From positions 17,825 to 35,231 of the forward strand of contig JAHFDX010000001.1 in assembly GCA_023248785.1 (NCBI GenBank): a DNA stretch of 17,407 nt, in the 5' to 3' direction. The stretch's first letter is position 1. The number at the start of each line of letters is the position of its first letter. The stretch comes from Myxococcales bacterium. GTDB taxonomy: Bacteria; Myxococcota_A; Polyangia; Polyangiales; Polyangiaceae. Below the pieces are notes generated by a model that was not told where the DNA came from, made no database searches, and worked only from the letters and a program-made list of their open reading frames with translations. Made by a program: the position numbers and the translations under genes. Below, piece by piece: positions 1-7,896 of this stretch.

Positions 1-2311
1 CCCACGCGTGCGCCTTCTCAAGCCCGGCCTTGAGCCCCGCGTCGTTTTTGGCCGCGGATGCGAGCCACGCGTATCCGAGAGCTATATCGTACCCATCAGC
101 GCCCCCTTTTTGCAGAATGTCGAGATGCTGCCTTGCCCCCTTCGTGTCGCGTTGTGCACGCGCGAGGCGATACGCGATGAAGTGGGCATCTCGATGGTCG
201 GGTTTGAGGCGAAGCGCTTGCTCGATGGTTTCCGCCGCTTTTTCGGCTTTCTTGTTCGATGCCAGCGAAAGAGCGAAATCGACGAGTGCATCAACATCGT
301 TGGGTCGTGCCCTTGCCGTCTTTGAGGCTTCGCCCAGATCTTTCACCTTGCGAAGAAAAACGTACTGCTTTTCGTAACGCGAAAGGCGCGATTTCAACCA
401 TGTACGAAACTCGGAATCGAACTGAGTGGGTTTCGTTGAAAACGCACGTTCCATCACCTGTGCAGTGGAGAGTCCTTCGCCCCACGTACGCAACGCCACT
501 GCAATCGCTTTCATCCCGAACCGATCAGCAATAAACACAAGCATCTGGCTTGCCGCGTAGTACGCCACACTCACATCGAGGCCGCTTGATGCGTGCGTGA
601 ACGCTTGATTCATGTCGATCACGGGGGGAAGCACATCTCGAACAAGCGCGCTGTAGAGCTCGGGGTCGAGTTCACGACCCCATTCGGGTTTCACCGCGAT
701 GGTTTCGTATTCGCTGAGGCCTTCGGTGAACCACCTAGGCACGTGGTTCTTCGACATTTGAATCGCAAACACATGGCCAAGCTCGTGCCAGATGACGTTG
801 CCCCAATTGAAGGGCTCGCTTTCCGGGCTCATCGCCGCAACCACGCGGCCAAAGCACACGCCTTGAATTCCGATGTTTGGAAGGCCCGACGTGCGCACGC
901 TGAAATGCTGTCGCTCGGCATACAGCTCCAATTGAACCGGCGTTGCAGGAACAAATCCGTAGCGCGCTTTCATGGTGCTCCACGCGCGTTCGGCGAAGCG
1001 TGAAATATAACGTTCAAAGATCGATTTCTTGTCCTTTGGGTAGCGAATGCGAAAGATGCTCGACTCGGTGTCTACGTATCCAGTTGGGATCCAATCCTTG
1101 TAGAGGCGCTCAAGCGTGTTAAAGGCACGCACGTTGTAACGGTCATGCTTCCATGACTCTTCGAGCGCCTCTTTGCCCGACTTTTCATCACCACCGCGCA
1201 TCAGCATGAGACCCAAGGTGGACCATGCTTTGCCATCGTTTGGGTCGATTGCGGTCGCCTCCTTCATCATGGAGACGATGTCGTCGTAGCGATGCTCCCA
1301 CTCCGCGTATTCGCCCACGATGCGAAAGAATGCGGAATACTCACCATTTCGCGATAAGGCTTCGCGCTTTGCGCTTTCGTAACCTGTCCTGTCATCGGCC
1401 AAAAAACGCACGGCCGCCTTGAGGCTCCATAACTCCAAGTCGTTGGGATTGACAAGGAAGCCCTTTGCAAGTTCGGCTTCTGCGGCACCCATGTTCATGT
1501 CGCGAAGAGACAGGCCCGCGAGAATGGCGCGAGCGCCAGTGTGGTTTGGATTGATCAGCAGGGCCTTGTTGGCGAGCTTTCGTGCTTCCTCAAAGTCGAG
1601 TGTTTGCTCGAGTTTCACGCGTGCGAGCATGACGATGCCGTCGGCATGAAAAGGCGCATGCTGCAACAGTTCGTGAAGAACCTCCTCGGCATGGCCCGTG
1701 TCGTAATTTTCAAGAAAGAGCTCGGCGCGCCAGAGCAGCGTTTCGTTTCGACCTTTTTCAGCGCGTTCGCTTTCGTTGAAGGCGCGGTTCGCGTCTTTGA
1801 TGGAGTGAAGGAGGTGCATCGCGCGCGCAACCATGGATAATCCGGCGGCATCTGTGTTCTTGATCGTGTCGTCGCTGTACTCCTCGGCAAACTTCAGGAG
1901 CAGGGGTTTGGCGTCTGCGCGCTTGCCGCTTTGGAGCAAGAGCTCTCCTAGAAGTAGGCGTGCTTGCCTCGCCGCTGGGTCCTCCTTAATCGGCTCAAGC
2001 AGTGCGATGGCACCCTTCACATCGCCTCGCGCGGACTTCACCTGCGCAAGGAGGAATGCTCCGCCGGCCTTCTTCTTTACGAGTGTCGTGGCCTTTTCAG
2101 CTTCATCGAATTTTCCGCGCATAAGAGCCGCGCGTCCGCGGAGAAGATTCGCTTCGTCCTTGTCCTTTTCTTTGGCGAGCAGAGTTTCGAGCGCGCCAAA
2201 ATCGGTCGCCTCGAGGGCGTCCTTTGCGGTCTTTGGCGCAGCGGCCATCACTGAACTTGCAGAAAAAAGGCCGGTCGAGAGCACGAAGGCCGTGAGCCTG
2301 AGGCGTTCCAT
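1..2311 (-). CDS. Exported TPR-rich gluzincin metallopeptidase (Peptidase_MA-like), 3' end cut by window edge
   Basis: This frame starts at an ATG (2311-2309) and stays open to the window's left edge, giving about 770 residues with the C-terminus missing. The N-terminus reads as a Sec signal peptide: a positive MERLRL, a hydrophobic stretch, then ASSVMA before AAP, so it is probably exported. Residues of roughly 30-450 are helical repeats typical of tetratricopeptide units, with pieces such as KALLINPNHTGARAILAGLS. A zinc-peptidase site follows: HELGH at residues 509-513 (bases 773-787), then WFTEGLSEYE, whose E530 fits the third zinc ligand of gluzincins. More TPR-like repeats resume near the edge (EQALRLKPDHRDAHFIAYRL). 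The architecture matches Peptidase_MA-type proteins common in myxobacteria; the substrate is unknown. It diverges from prfC across a short gap. The family call is secure, but the length and C-terminus are not. Confidence 0.85.
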   Translation of the reverse strand, partial: MERLRLTAFVLSTGLFSASSVMAAAPKTAKDALEATDFGALETLLAKEKDKDEANLLRGRAALMRGKFDEAEKATTLVKKKAGGAFLLAQVKSARGDVKGAIALLEPIKEDPAARQARLLLGELLLQSGKRADAKPLLLKFAEEYSDDTIKNTDAAGLSMVARAMHLLHSIKDANRAFNESERAEKGRNETLLWRAELFLENYDTGHAEEVLHELLQHAPFHADGIVMLARVKLEQTLDFEEARKLANKALLINPNHTGARAILAGLSLRDMNMGAAEAELAKGFLVNPNDLELWSLKAAVRFLADDRTGYESAKREALSRNGEYSAFFRIVGEYAEWEHRYDDIVSMMKEATAIDPNDGKAWSTLGLMLMRGGDEKSGKEALEESWKHDRYNVRAFNTLERLYKDWIPTGYVDTESSIFRIRYPKDKKSIFERYISRFAERAWSTMKARYGFVPATPVQLELYAERQHFSVRTSGLPNIGIQGVCFGRVVAAMSPESEPFNWGNVIWHELGHVFAIQMSKNHVPRWFTEGLSEYETIAVKPEWGRELDPELYSALVRDVLPPVIDMNQAFTHASSGLDVSVAYYAASQMLVFIADRFGMKAIAVALRTWGEGLSTAQVMERAFSTKPTQFDSEFRTWLKSRLSRYEKQYVFLRKVKDLGEASKTARARPNDVDALVDFALSLASNKKAEKAAETIEQALRLKPDHRDAHFIAYRLARAQRDTKGARQHLDILQKGGADGYDIALGYAWLASAAKNDAGLKAGLEKAHAW

Positions 2312-2386
2312 GGTCCGGGTAGTGTAGGCTAATCACCGCGCGGCGGATCCCTCGGCAGACTTGTGCTAACCCCCGCCGTTCTCACG

Positions 2387-4030
2387 ATGGACGATCCCAA
2401 GAAATTGCGAACGCTCGAAGAAATTCGACGTCGCCGCACGTTTGCGATCATCTCGCACCCGGACGCGGGCAAGACGACGCTCACGGAAAAGCTCCTGCTT
2501 TACGGGGGTGCGATTCAGCTTGCCGGTGCAGTTAAGGCCAAGCGGGGTCGCGCTGCCGCGGTGAGCGACTGGATGGATATCGAGCGTGAACGAGGCATCT
2601 CGATCACCTCGAGCGTTCTTCAATTTCCGTATCACGGGCTCGCGATGAACTTGCTCGACACACCCGGTCACGCCGACTTCAGCGAGGACACGTACCGCAC
2701 GCTCCACGCCGCGGATGGCGCAGTCATGCTCCTCGATTGCGCGAAGGGCGTCGAGGCGCAGACGAAGAAACTCTTTCGCGTGTGCAAGCAGCGCAAGATG
2801 CCCATCTTCACGTTCGTGAACAAGATGGACCGTCCGGGTCGTGAGCCATTCGATCTCGTGGGTGAAGTCGAATCAGTGCTTGGGATCGGCGTGTTCCCAG
2901 TGACGTGGCCGATCTACCGCGGCGCGCAATTCCGAGGTGTCTACCATCGCCTTCGCCGCGAGGTGTTTCTGTTTGATGGAAAAAAAGGTGGCTCGACCCA
3001 AGCCTCCGGAGCGGAAGTCGTCGGTGTCACCGTGACGGGGATTGACGATCCGAAGCTGCGAAGCGAGATCGACGAAGACGGGTATCGCCGTGTGCGAGAG
3101 GAGGCCGAACTTCTCGAAACTGCCGGGGATGCATTTTCGATGGAGCGATTTTTGGCGGGGGATGTTTCTCCGATGTTCTTTGGCAGCGCGATGAACAACT
3201 TCGGCGTGGCGCCCTTTCTCGATACGTTCTGTGAACTCATGCCTTCGCCCACGGCAAGGGTGAGCAACGTGGGTTTGATTGAACCTGACGCGGAGTTCTC
3301 CGGATTCGTCTTCAAAATCCAAGCGAACATGGACAAGGCGCATCGCGATCGCGTGGCGTTTGTGCGCATCTGTTCGGGACGCTTCGAGCGCGGCATGAAG
3401 GTGAAGCATGTGCGAACTGAAAAGCCGGTGCGTCTTGCGAACCCGACCACGTTTCTTGCGCAAGAACGAACCATCGTCGACGAGGCATTCGCAGGCGATG
3501 TGATCGGCATCTACGATCCGGGCGTGTTCGAGATTGGCGACACGCTGACGGCCGAACGCTCGGTCGAGTTTGAGGCGATCCCGAGCTTCACGCCGGAGCA
3601 CTTTGCTCGGTGCGTGATGATCGATCCCATGCGTCGAAAGCAGCTAAAGAAAGGACTTGAGCAGCTCGCGCAGGAAGGAACGATTCAGCTCTATCGTCCG
3701 CCCGTTGGGCGTGAGGGCGACATGATCTTGGGCGCTGTGGGAAGGCTGCAGCTCGAGGTGGTCACGCACCGCATGAAGAGCGAATACGACGTGGCGCTGC
3801 GCCTTGAACCAATGGCGTGCGAGTTTGCGCGTTGGGTGTCGAAACGCGACGGTGGCGAAGTGGATCTCGGTGCGTTCGATCGCGAGCGCGTGGGTATTCC
3901 CGCGGTGGACGTGAGGGGCCGTCCGGTCGTGCTTTTTGCGGGCGCTTGGCAATTGAGTTCAGCCGAGCGCGTGTTTTTGGATGTGGTGTTTGCAGAGACA
4001 GCACGTGGGGTAATTTCGCGGAGGGAGTGA
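2387..4030 (+). CDS. prfC: Peptide chain release factor 3 (RF3), translational GTPase
   Basis: RF3 is a cytoplasmic GTPase that recycles RF1 and RF2 from the ribosome after peptide release. From the ATG at 2387 the protein has 547 residues, close to the E. coli length. It shows the G1 motif HPDAGKTT (residues 24-31), the RGISIT switch region, G3 DTPGH (91-95) and G4 NKMD (145-148). The RF3-specific signatures FPYHGLAMNLLDTPGHADFS, FVFKIQANMDKAHRDRVAF and LKSEYDV-like MKSEYDVALR are all present, which separates it from EF-G. A GTG at 2363 would add eight residues; I prefer the ATG because its N-terminal length resembles E. coli RF3. Neither start has a clear Shine-Dalgarno sequence. It stands alone on the plus strand, and a long hairpin begins at its stop codon. 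The identification is secure. Confidence 0.97.
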   Translation: MDDPKKLRTLEEIRRRRTFAIISHPDAGKTTLTEKLLLYGGAIQLAGAVKAKRGRAAAVSDWMDIERERGISITSSVLQFPYHGLAMNLLDTPGHADFSEDTYRTLHAADGAVMLLDCAKGVEAQTKKLFRVCKQRKMPIFTFVNKMDRPGREPFDLVGEVESVLGIGVFPVTWPIYRGAQFRGVYHRLRREVFLFDGKKGGSTQASGAEVVGVTVTGIDDPKLRSEIDEDGYRRVREEAELLETAGDAFSMERFLAGDVSPMFFGSAMNNFGVAPFLDTFCELMPSPTARVSNVGLIEPDAEFSGFVFKIQANMDKAHRDRVAFVRICSGRFERGMKVKHVRTEKPVRLANPTTFLAQERTIVDEAFAGDVIGIYDPGVFEIGDTLTAERSVEFEAIPSFTPEHFARCVMIDPMRRKQLKKGLEQLAQEGTIQLYRPPVGREGDMILGAVGRLQLEVVTHRMKSEYDVALRLEPMACEFARWVSKRDGGEVDLGAFDRERVGIPAVDVRGRPVVLFAGAWQLSSAERVFLDVVFAETARGVISRRE

Positions 4031-4068
4031 GCTTGCACCCCACACCTCAAGGTGAGGGGGGCAAAGCT
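4030..4068 (+). terminator. Long imperfect hairpin at the prfC stop, possible terminator
   Basis: The sequence folds with an inner stem CACC-TCAA-GGTG and outer arms AGCTTGC and GCAAAGCT, joined by a run of C:G pairs with two mismatches and one bulge. It starts at the last base of the prfC stop codon. No U-tract follows, so it is not a textbook intrinsic terminator. It may protect the transcript end or help stop transcription from either side, since the rimI operon converges from the right. Confidence 0.45.
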
Positions 4069-4227
4069 CGATACCGTGACCTTGTTCGGCGTTTCCACGG
4101 ACGACACTACGGCGAGGGCCGTCCCCTTTTCCGGCACTCGCTGATCAGCGGTAGCTTCGCGACGCACATGCGGTCTTCTTCGCCGGGAACCTCCCAACGA
4201 TCGCCCATCATTGTAGGGCTCAATGCT

Positions 4228-4247
4228 TCGTTCCGGCGCCGGAACGA
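4228..4247. repeat. 20-bp perfect palindrome
   Basis: Half-site TCGTTCCGGC is followed immediately by its exact reverse complement. The last stem base lies about 14 bases before a T-run on the plus strand (4262-4267). It could fold as a terminator hairpin for prfC transcripts, although the T-run is further away than usual, or it could serve as a dimeric protein-binding site. Confidence 0.6.
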
Positions 4248-4488
4248 GCCAACGGACCCTATTTTTTCAGTGTTTCATGGGAGGGAGAAAAAACGTCCGA
4301 CGCAGTTGTCTTGCAGACATGGGCATTTGGGGCCAAATCTTGCGACGGCACAGCGCTTGGTCTCGTCGAAAGGCGCTTCTGTTAGTGCCGACACCATGTC
4401 GAGGCGTGCTCGCCCACCACATCGCCGAGCTTGCTGCTCGCGTTCGGGTTTTGCTCATCGGGTTCCTTCGATTGGCTCGTCGAGGTCT

Positions 4489-4535
4489 TGGTCGAGGTTG
4501 AGGTCTCGGTCGATCGGACAAAGCGACCTCGACCA
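4489..4535. repeat. Inverted repeat with perfect 10-bp arms
   Basis: TGGTCGAGGT at 4489-4498 is matched by ACCTCGACCA at 4526-4535, separated by 27 bases. The region just before it also repeats GTCGAGGT-like units. It lies about 70 bp downstream of the rimI stop. It may be a transcript-end structure for the rimI operon; no T-run adjoins it. Confidence 0.45.
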
Positions 4536-4606
4536 GGAACGCGAGAAACCGCGCGTTATCGAAATCTATCCATCTTTAGATGCGCCGACCGAGCCGACAC
4601 GCGCGG

Positions 4607-5074
4607 CTACACTTCATCCCCCCGCACAACCACCGCCCCCGACCCCACATCAAACACGCAATGCATCTCAACGCCATCCTCGCCGTCTGCGTAGTATGCG
4701 GGCCGAAGGTGCGCCGCATAAAACCCAAACGCGCGGTACAGCGCAATCGCCGACACATTCGACCGCCGCACTTCGAGCACAGCGAGCCGCGAGTGCTGTT
4801 TTTTCGTCTCGTCGAACATCACAAACAGGAGCGCACGCGCGAGTCCCCGTCGCCGATGCGATACGGCCGTCGCAACATCGATCACGTGAACTTCATCGGC
4901 CACGAACCACACGGAAAGAAACGCAACGAGCGTACCTTCTTCTTCAATGCACCAAATGCGCGACCAAGGTCGTTGCAGTTCTTCTTCGAATGCACGAGCG
5001 CATGCATTCGGTAAATCGGGGGGAAACGTGAGCGTCTCAAGGCGTAGCCGATCGAGCAGGAAGATCACGGGCAC
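4607..5074 (-). CDS. rimI: RimI-type GNAT N-acetyltransferase
   Basis: RimI proteins transfer acetyl from acetyl-CoA to the N-terminal amine of ribosomal protein S18 and sometimes other proteins. The 155-residue length fits the family. The acetyl-CoA loop is RRRGLA at residues 74-79, preceded by a hydrophobic beta strand (EVHVIDVATA). The NVSAIALYRAFGF block (106-118) and the RPAYYADGEDGVEM ending are typical of RimI. The start is a GTG at 5074, six bases after the stop of the upstream response regulator, so the two are probably co-transcribed. An ATG overlapping that stop (5081) is out of frame. The GNAT fold is certain. RimI rather than a related single-domain acetyltransferase is likely from the C-terminal motif, but the substrate is inferred. 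Confidence 0.85.
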   Translation of the reverse strand: MPVIFLLDRLRLETLTFPPDLPNACARAFEEELQRPWSRIWCIEEEGTLVAFLSVWFVADEVHVIDVATAVSHRRRGLARALLFVMFDETKKQHSRLAVLEVRRSNVSAIALYRAFGFYAAHLRPAYYADGEDGVEMHCVFDVGSGAVVVRGDEV

Positions 5075-5080
5075 AACGCA

Positions 5081-6343
5081 TTACCCGTGTGGGCGCGGCC
5101 TTATCACGCGCGCCTGCAAAAGTTGAAAGAGGATTTTGCATGCATTGAAGCTTGAGAGGTGACTATCGCGAATGAGATCGCGCACGGTTCGGGTTCCATC
5201 GACTAGGTTTAGTAGTGCGCCCTCTTGTGCGTCTAAGCGGTCAATTTCTGCGGCCTCGATCGCGACGGCATCCTGTTGCAAAACGGCGTCGAAGCTCCCT
5301 AGCCCACGCTCCACGATGTGCCACTCGTCCACGCGCCGCAGGCCCTCGATCACGACGGCAGCGACCGGAAGGCCGAGCCGCGCGCTGTCGGCCAGCGCAG
5401 GCAAGGGTTCATTTCGAAACTCGAACGATCCTTCGCGCCACCGCATGATCTCGTACACGAGCTCGCTTGATTGCCTTGCGAGCGCTTCGCGAAGTTGGTC
5501 CTTCGTGACGCGCCCCGATTCCACAAGCATCGCGCCAAGCGTGCGCTGTTCTGACGTTGTGGATAGTGGAGGTCCCGATTCGGTTTCAGCGGATGTAACG
5601 CGTACGCGCAAGAGCAAATCAATGTCGTCCGGTGTAACGAGCCCGAGTTCAACGAAGTAGCGACCAAGATAAAACTCGCGCGAGGTCCTCCGCGATTGAA
5701 CGAGATCAATGAGGCCGCCGCGAAGAGATATAGAGACCTCGGCCTTTTCTTTGCGAACGTGCACAAGCCCCGTTTGATTCTCCATCTGAAGAAATTGCAA
5801 GATGGCGCCGATGTGAAGCGCGTCGAGCGAACCCGACAGCGCACTTGGGAGCGCATTGGGCTCGGTTGGGGATGTGCGCTGCCCGCCGTCAGCCCCATCG
5901 ATTGCAACGGACGTCTCCGGACCGATAGGGCTCATCGCGGCCGCTGTGGCCACGCGCCATGATTCCGACCGACGAAGGGCATGCTCAACCACGGCCAGCA
6001 ACGCTTGCGCATCAAAGGGCTTGGCAATGGCATCGACGGCGCCCGTTTGATCGATAAATTGATCCCGAATGCGATCTCCCTTCGCGCTCATCAAGACGAC
6101 ACCAAGATCTCGCCAGGCATCGTTTTCGCGAAGGGCGCGACAGAATTGAAACCCGTTCATGCGGGGCATGGCGAAATCGAGCAAAATGAGATCGATTTCA
6201 GTGCCTAGCTGCGCGAGTAGTGCAAGTGCCTCCACGCCGTCGGATGCGGTCGTCACTGCGTAGCCGTGGCGTTCCAAGAGGGTGGACACCACGCGTCGTA
6301 TCGTTCGACTGTCATCAACAACCAGAATAAGGCTAGAGCTCAT
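5081..6343 (-). CDS. Response regulator: receiver plus DUF4388 (PatA-like) output region
   Basis: This is a 420-residue cytoplasmic two-component output protein. The receiver (about residues 4-125) is complete, with acidic D10 and D11, phospho-acceptor D56 in LILLDFAMPRMNG, switch S86 and K108 in AKPF. A linker follows, then a DUF4388/PatA-N-like segment beginning GSLDALHIGAILQFLQMENQ (about residue 170) and a second block TLGAMLVESGRVTKDQLREA. The C-terminus (DGTRTVRDLIRDSHLSSFNA) looks like a winged-helix-type module seen in this family. DUF4388 regulators are frequent in myxobacteria and their output is mostly unknown. The start is the ATG at 6343 with a GGTGG-like ribosome site; longer upstream reading lacks receiver homology and crosses the palindrome. 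It is probably co-transcribed with rimI. Its partner kinase is not in the window. Confidence 0.9.
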   Translation of the reverse strand: MSSSLILVVDDSRTIRRVVSTLLERHGYAVTTASDGVEALALLAQLGTEIDLILLDFAMPRMNGFQFCRALRENDAWRDLGVVLMSAKGDRIRDQFIDQTGAVDAIAKPFDAQALLAVVEHALRRSESWRVATAAAMSPIGPETSVAIDGADGGQRTSPTEPNALPSALSGSLDALHIGAILQFLQMENQTGLVHVRKEKAEVSISLRGGLIDLVQSRRTSREFYLGRYFVELGLVTPDDIDLLLRVRVTSAETESGPPLSTTSEQRTLGAMLVESGRVTKDQLREALARQSSELVYEIMRWREGSFEFRNEPLPALADSARLGLPVAAVVIEGLRRVDEWHIVERGLGSFDAVLQQDAVAIEAAEIDRLDAQEGALLNLVDGTRTVRDLIRDSHLSSFNACKILFQLLQARVIRPRPHG

Positions 6344-6499
6344 TTCATAACCACCGACCGAGCGTTTCGGAGCGCAACGGCGTCGAATGCTAGACGCGGC
6401 GACGACGCATACTCGAAGTATTCGGAGGAGCCGCAACGACGCAGGCGACGTCGTTCCACCCGAAAGGCGACCGAGGTGGTTATGAAATGAGCTCTAGCC
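6331..6499. repeat. 169-bp near-palindrome spanning two divergent gene starts
   Basis: Bases 6331-6355 are the exact 25-bp reverse complement of 6475-6499. The symmetry axis at 6415 coincides with the centre of a small palindrome ATACT-CGA-AGTAT (6409-6421). Between them the arms still match partly: CTTTCGG/GTTTCGG blocks, 12 of 15 positions in a segment shifted by one base, and a shared GCGGC. The outer arms contain the ribosome site and start codon of the response regulator (minus) and an identical copy facing right (ATG at 6487). Each arm also has the minimal frame ATGAAATGA overlapping the ATG. It is best read as an inverted duplication of a start region or as a divergent operator-promoter block. 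Confidence 0.85.
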
Positions 6500-6563
6500 A
6501 CGACTCGTGGCGCCCAGCCTGGCAGTCGCGTCTGCCAGGGTCAAGTAGCGTTCGATTTGCTAC
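6497..6563 (+). promoter_or_regulatory. Three-hairpin leader ahead of the amidohydrolase gene
   Basis: Three stems occur in a row. The first is GCCACG-ACT-CGTGGC (6497-6511). The second is CCTGGCAG and CTGCCAGG around a 6-base loop (6518-6539). The third is GTAGC and GCTAC around a 9-base loop (6545-6563). A GGTGGA and the ATG at 6574 follow directly. This looks more like a structured 5' untranslated region than coding sequence. It could be a cis-regulatory RNA, but I cannot assign it to a known riboswitch class. The alternative is that these bases encode a 29-residue extension from the ATG at 6487. Confidence 0.45.
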
Positions 6564-6573
6564 GGTGGACGGG

Positions 6574-7896
6574 ATGGACTTGCTCGTAAAAGGGGGTGTT
6601 GTCGTTACGTGCGACGCGAACAATTCGGTCGTTACGTGCGACGTGCTCATTCGCGACGGCGTGATTGCGGCGGTGGGCGAACTCGAAAAAACAGGGCTCA
6701 CACGTGTTTTGGACGCGACGGGGTGCGCGGTCACACCCGGTTTTGTGCAGGCGCATCTGCATTTATGCCAGGTGCTTTTTCGCGGCATGGCCGACGACAT
6801 GCCGCTCCTCGATTGGCTCAAGCAGCGCATCTGGCCGCTTGAAGCCGCGCACAACGAAGCGTCGCTCGGAGCCAGCGCAGAGCTTGGTCTTCTCGAGATG
6901 ATGCTTGCGGGCACGACGACAATTTTAGACATGGGCACCGTACGAGCGCACGACGCCGTGTTCGACGCGTGTGCGCGCGCGGGCATTCGGGCTGTGAGTG
7001 GAAAGGCGATGATGGACCTCGGAGACGGGGTGCCCGCTGGCCTGCGTGAATCGACGCGAGCAAGCCTCGAGGAGAGCGAGCGGCTGGCGAAGCAGTGGCA
7101 TGGATCGTTCAACGGTCGCCTTCGTTACGCCTATGCGCCAAGGTTTATTCTCTCCTGCAGCGAGGCACTTGTTCGCGGCGCGTGTGAGCGTGCAAAGCAA
7201 GCCGATTTGCTCGTACACACGCACGCCGCGGAACACCCAGGGGAGCGCGAAGCCGTGCGTTCATTAATGGGTGACGACGATGTAGCCGTACTTCGCAAGT
7301 GGGGCGTGTCAGGACCAAGAGCCATTCTCGCGCACGGTGTCCAACTCACCGACGAGGAAGCAACGCAGCTTGCCGAGGAAGGCACGCGCGTCGTTCACTG
7401 CCCAAGCGCCAACCTGAAGCTCGGTTCTGGCATCGCGCGCATCGCCGATCTGGATCGCATGGGCGTGCAACTTGCGCTCGGTCCCGACGGTGCGCCGTGC
7501 AACAACAACATGGACCCATGGGTCGAACTTCGCCATGCGGCGCTTCTCGCGAAGGTGCGAACGGGGGTATCCACCCTGCCGGCAAAGAGGGCGTTTCGCC
7601 TCGCTACGATCGATGGTGCGCGTGCGCTTGGAATCGACGAGGTGACGGGCTCGCTTGAAGTAGGCAAGCGTGCCGACATCGTCGTCACACGACTCGATAC
7701 GCCTCACGTTGAGCCGGGTGGCGATGTATTTTCGAAGCTCGTGTACGGATGCCAAGCGCGCGATGTGGTCCATGTTCTGTGCGACGGCGAAGTGGTTGTT
7801 CATGCGGGGGAGCATCAGCGTTTGGATCGCGAAGGTGTGCTGGCGCGTGCGCGGGAGCAGGCGAGGGCGTTGGTTGTGCGGGCGCAGGTCATATAA
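6574..7896 (+). CDS. Metal-dependent amidohydrolase, MtaD/SAH deaminase-AtzA/TrzN family
   Basis: These cytoplasmic enzymes hydrolytically deaminate or dechlorinate aromatic heterocycles; many bacterial members deaminate S-adenosylhomocysteine, 5'-methylthioadenosine or guanine-like substrates. From the ATG at 6574 the protein has 440 residues, a normal length. Likely metal ligands are H61 and H63 (PGFVQAHLHL), H215 (HTHAAE), H254 (LAHGVQL) and D305 (GPDGAPCNNNMD). The C-terminal GSLEVGKRADIVV closes the flanking beta-sandwich domain. The frame extends back to an ATG at 6487, but those 29 residues lack homology and come partly from the palindrome, so I chose 6574, which begins with the family's usual MDLLVKGG-type strand. 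It diverges from the response regulator. The substrate cannot be told from sequence. Confidence 0.88.
   Translation: MDLLVKGGVVVTCDANNSVVTCDVLIRDGVIAAVGELEKTGLTRVLDATGCAVTPGFVQAHLHLCQVLFRGMADDMPLLDWLKQRIWPLEAAHNEASLGASAELGLLEMMLAGTTTILDMGTVRAHDAVFDACARAGIRAVSGKAMMDLGDGVPAGLRESTRASLEESERLAKQWHGSFNGRLRYAYAPRFILSCSEALVRGACERAKQADLLVHTHAAEHPGEREAVRSLMGDDDVAVLRKWGVSGPRAILAHGVQLTDEEATQLAEEGTRVVHCPSANLKLGSGIARIADLDRMGVQLALGPDGAPCNNNMDPWVELRHAALLAKVRTGVSTLPAKRAFRLATIDGARALGIDEVTGSLEVGKRADIVVTRLDTPHVEPGGDVFSKLVYGCQARDVVHVLCDGEVVVHAGEHQRLDREGVLARAREQARALVVRAQVI
6601..6643 (+). repeat. 16-bp direct repeat inside the amidohydrolase, 27-bp period
   Basis: GTCGTTACGTGCGACG occurs at 6601-6616 and again at 6628-6643. 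The 27-bp period keeps the frame, so the protein reads VVTCD twice (VVTCDANNSVVTCD). This is a probable in-frame nine-codon duplication in the N-terminal beta-sandwich, away from the metal site. Confidence 0.8.

Larger units (their letters stand above)
4031..4606. other. Palindrome-rich intergenic region between converging prfC and rimI
   Basis: This 576-bp gap has no gene I can support. Arginine-rich open frames cross it on both strands but resemble no family. It contains the prfC-end hairpin, a 12-bp palindrome CGCTGATCAGCG (4139-4150), a 20-bp perfect palindrome (4228-4247), a T-run at 4262-4267, and an inverted repeat with 10-bp arms (4489-4498 and 4526-4535). On the minus strand a short open stretch of about 53 codons, ending near 4117, contains RWEVPGEEDRMCVAKLPL. 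I do not recognise it; it could be a decayed gene. Both flanking genes point inward, so the structures may be terminators. Confidence 0.6.

Noticed and set aside
2873..3601. Long minus-strand open frame (242 codons) within prfC
   Set aside because: It lies wholly opposite a secure RF3 gene, is rich in R and H, and matches no family; it is an antisense shadow.
3817..5031. Plus-strand open frame of 404 codons across prfC end, the gap and rimI
   Set aside because: Very rich in R, S, P and H, no domain, and overlaps two well-supported genes. It arises from base composition.
6331..6499. Palindrome as a whole-genome-amplification or assembly chimera
   Set aside because: A chimera would normally give a fully identical inverted copy; here only the outer 25 bp are perfect, and different genuine genes lie on each side. 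Raw reads would settle it.
6487..6573. N-terminal 29-residue extension of the amidohydrolase from the ATG at 6487
   Set aside because: Its start comes from the palindrome copy, the residues lack family similarity, and the bases form three hairpins. It remains possible, so it is noted with the gene.
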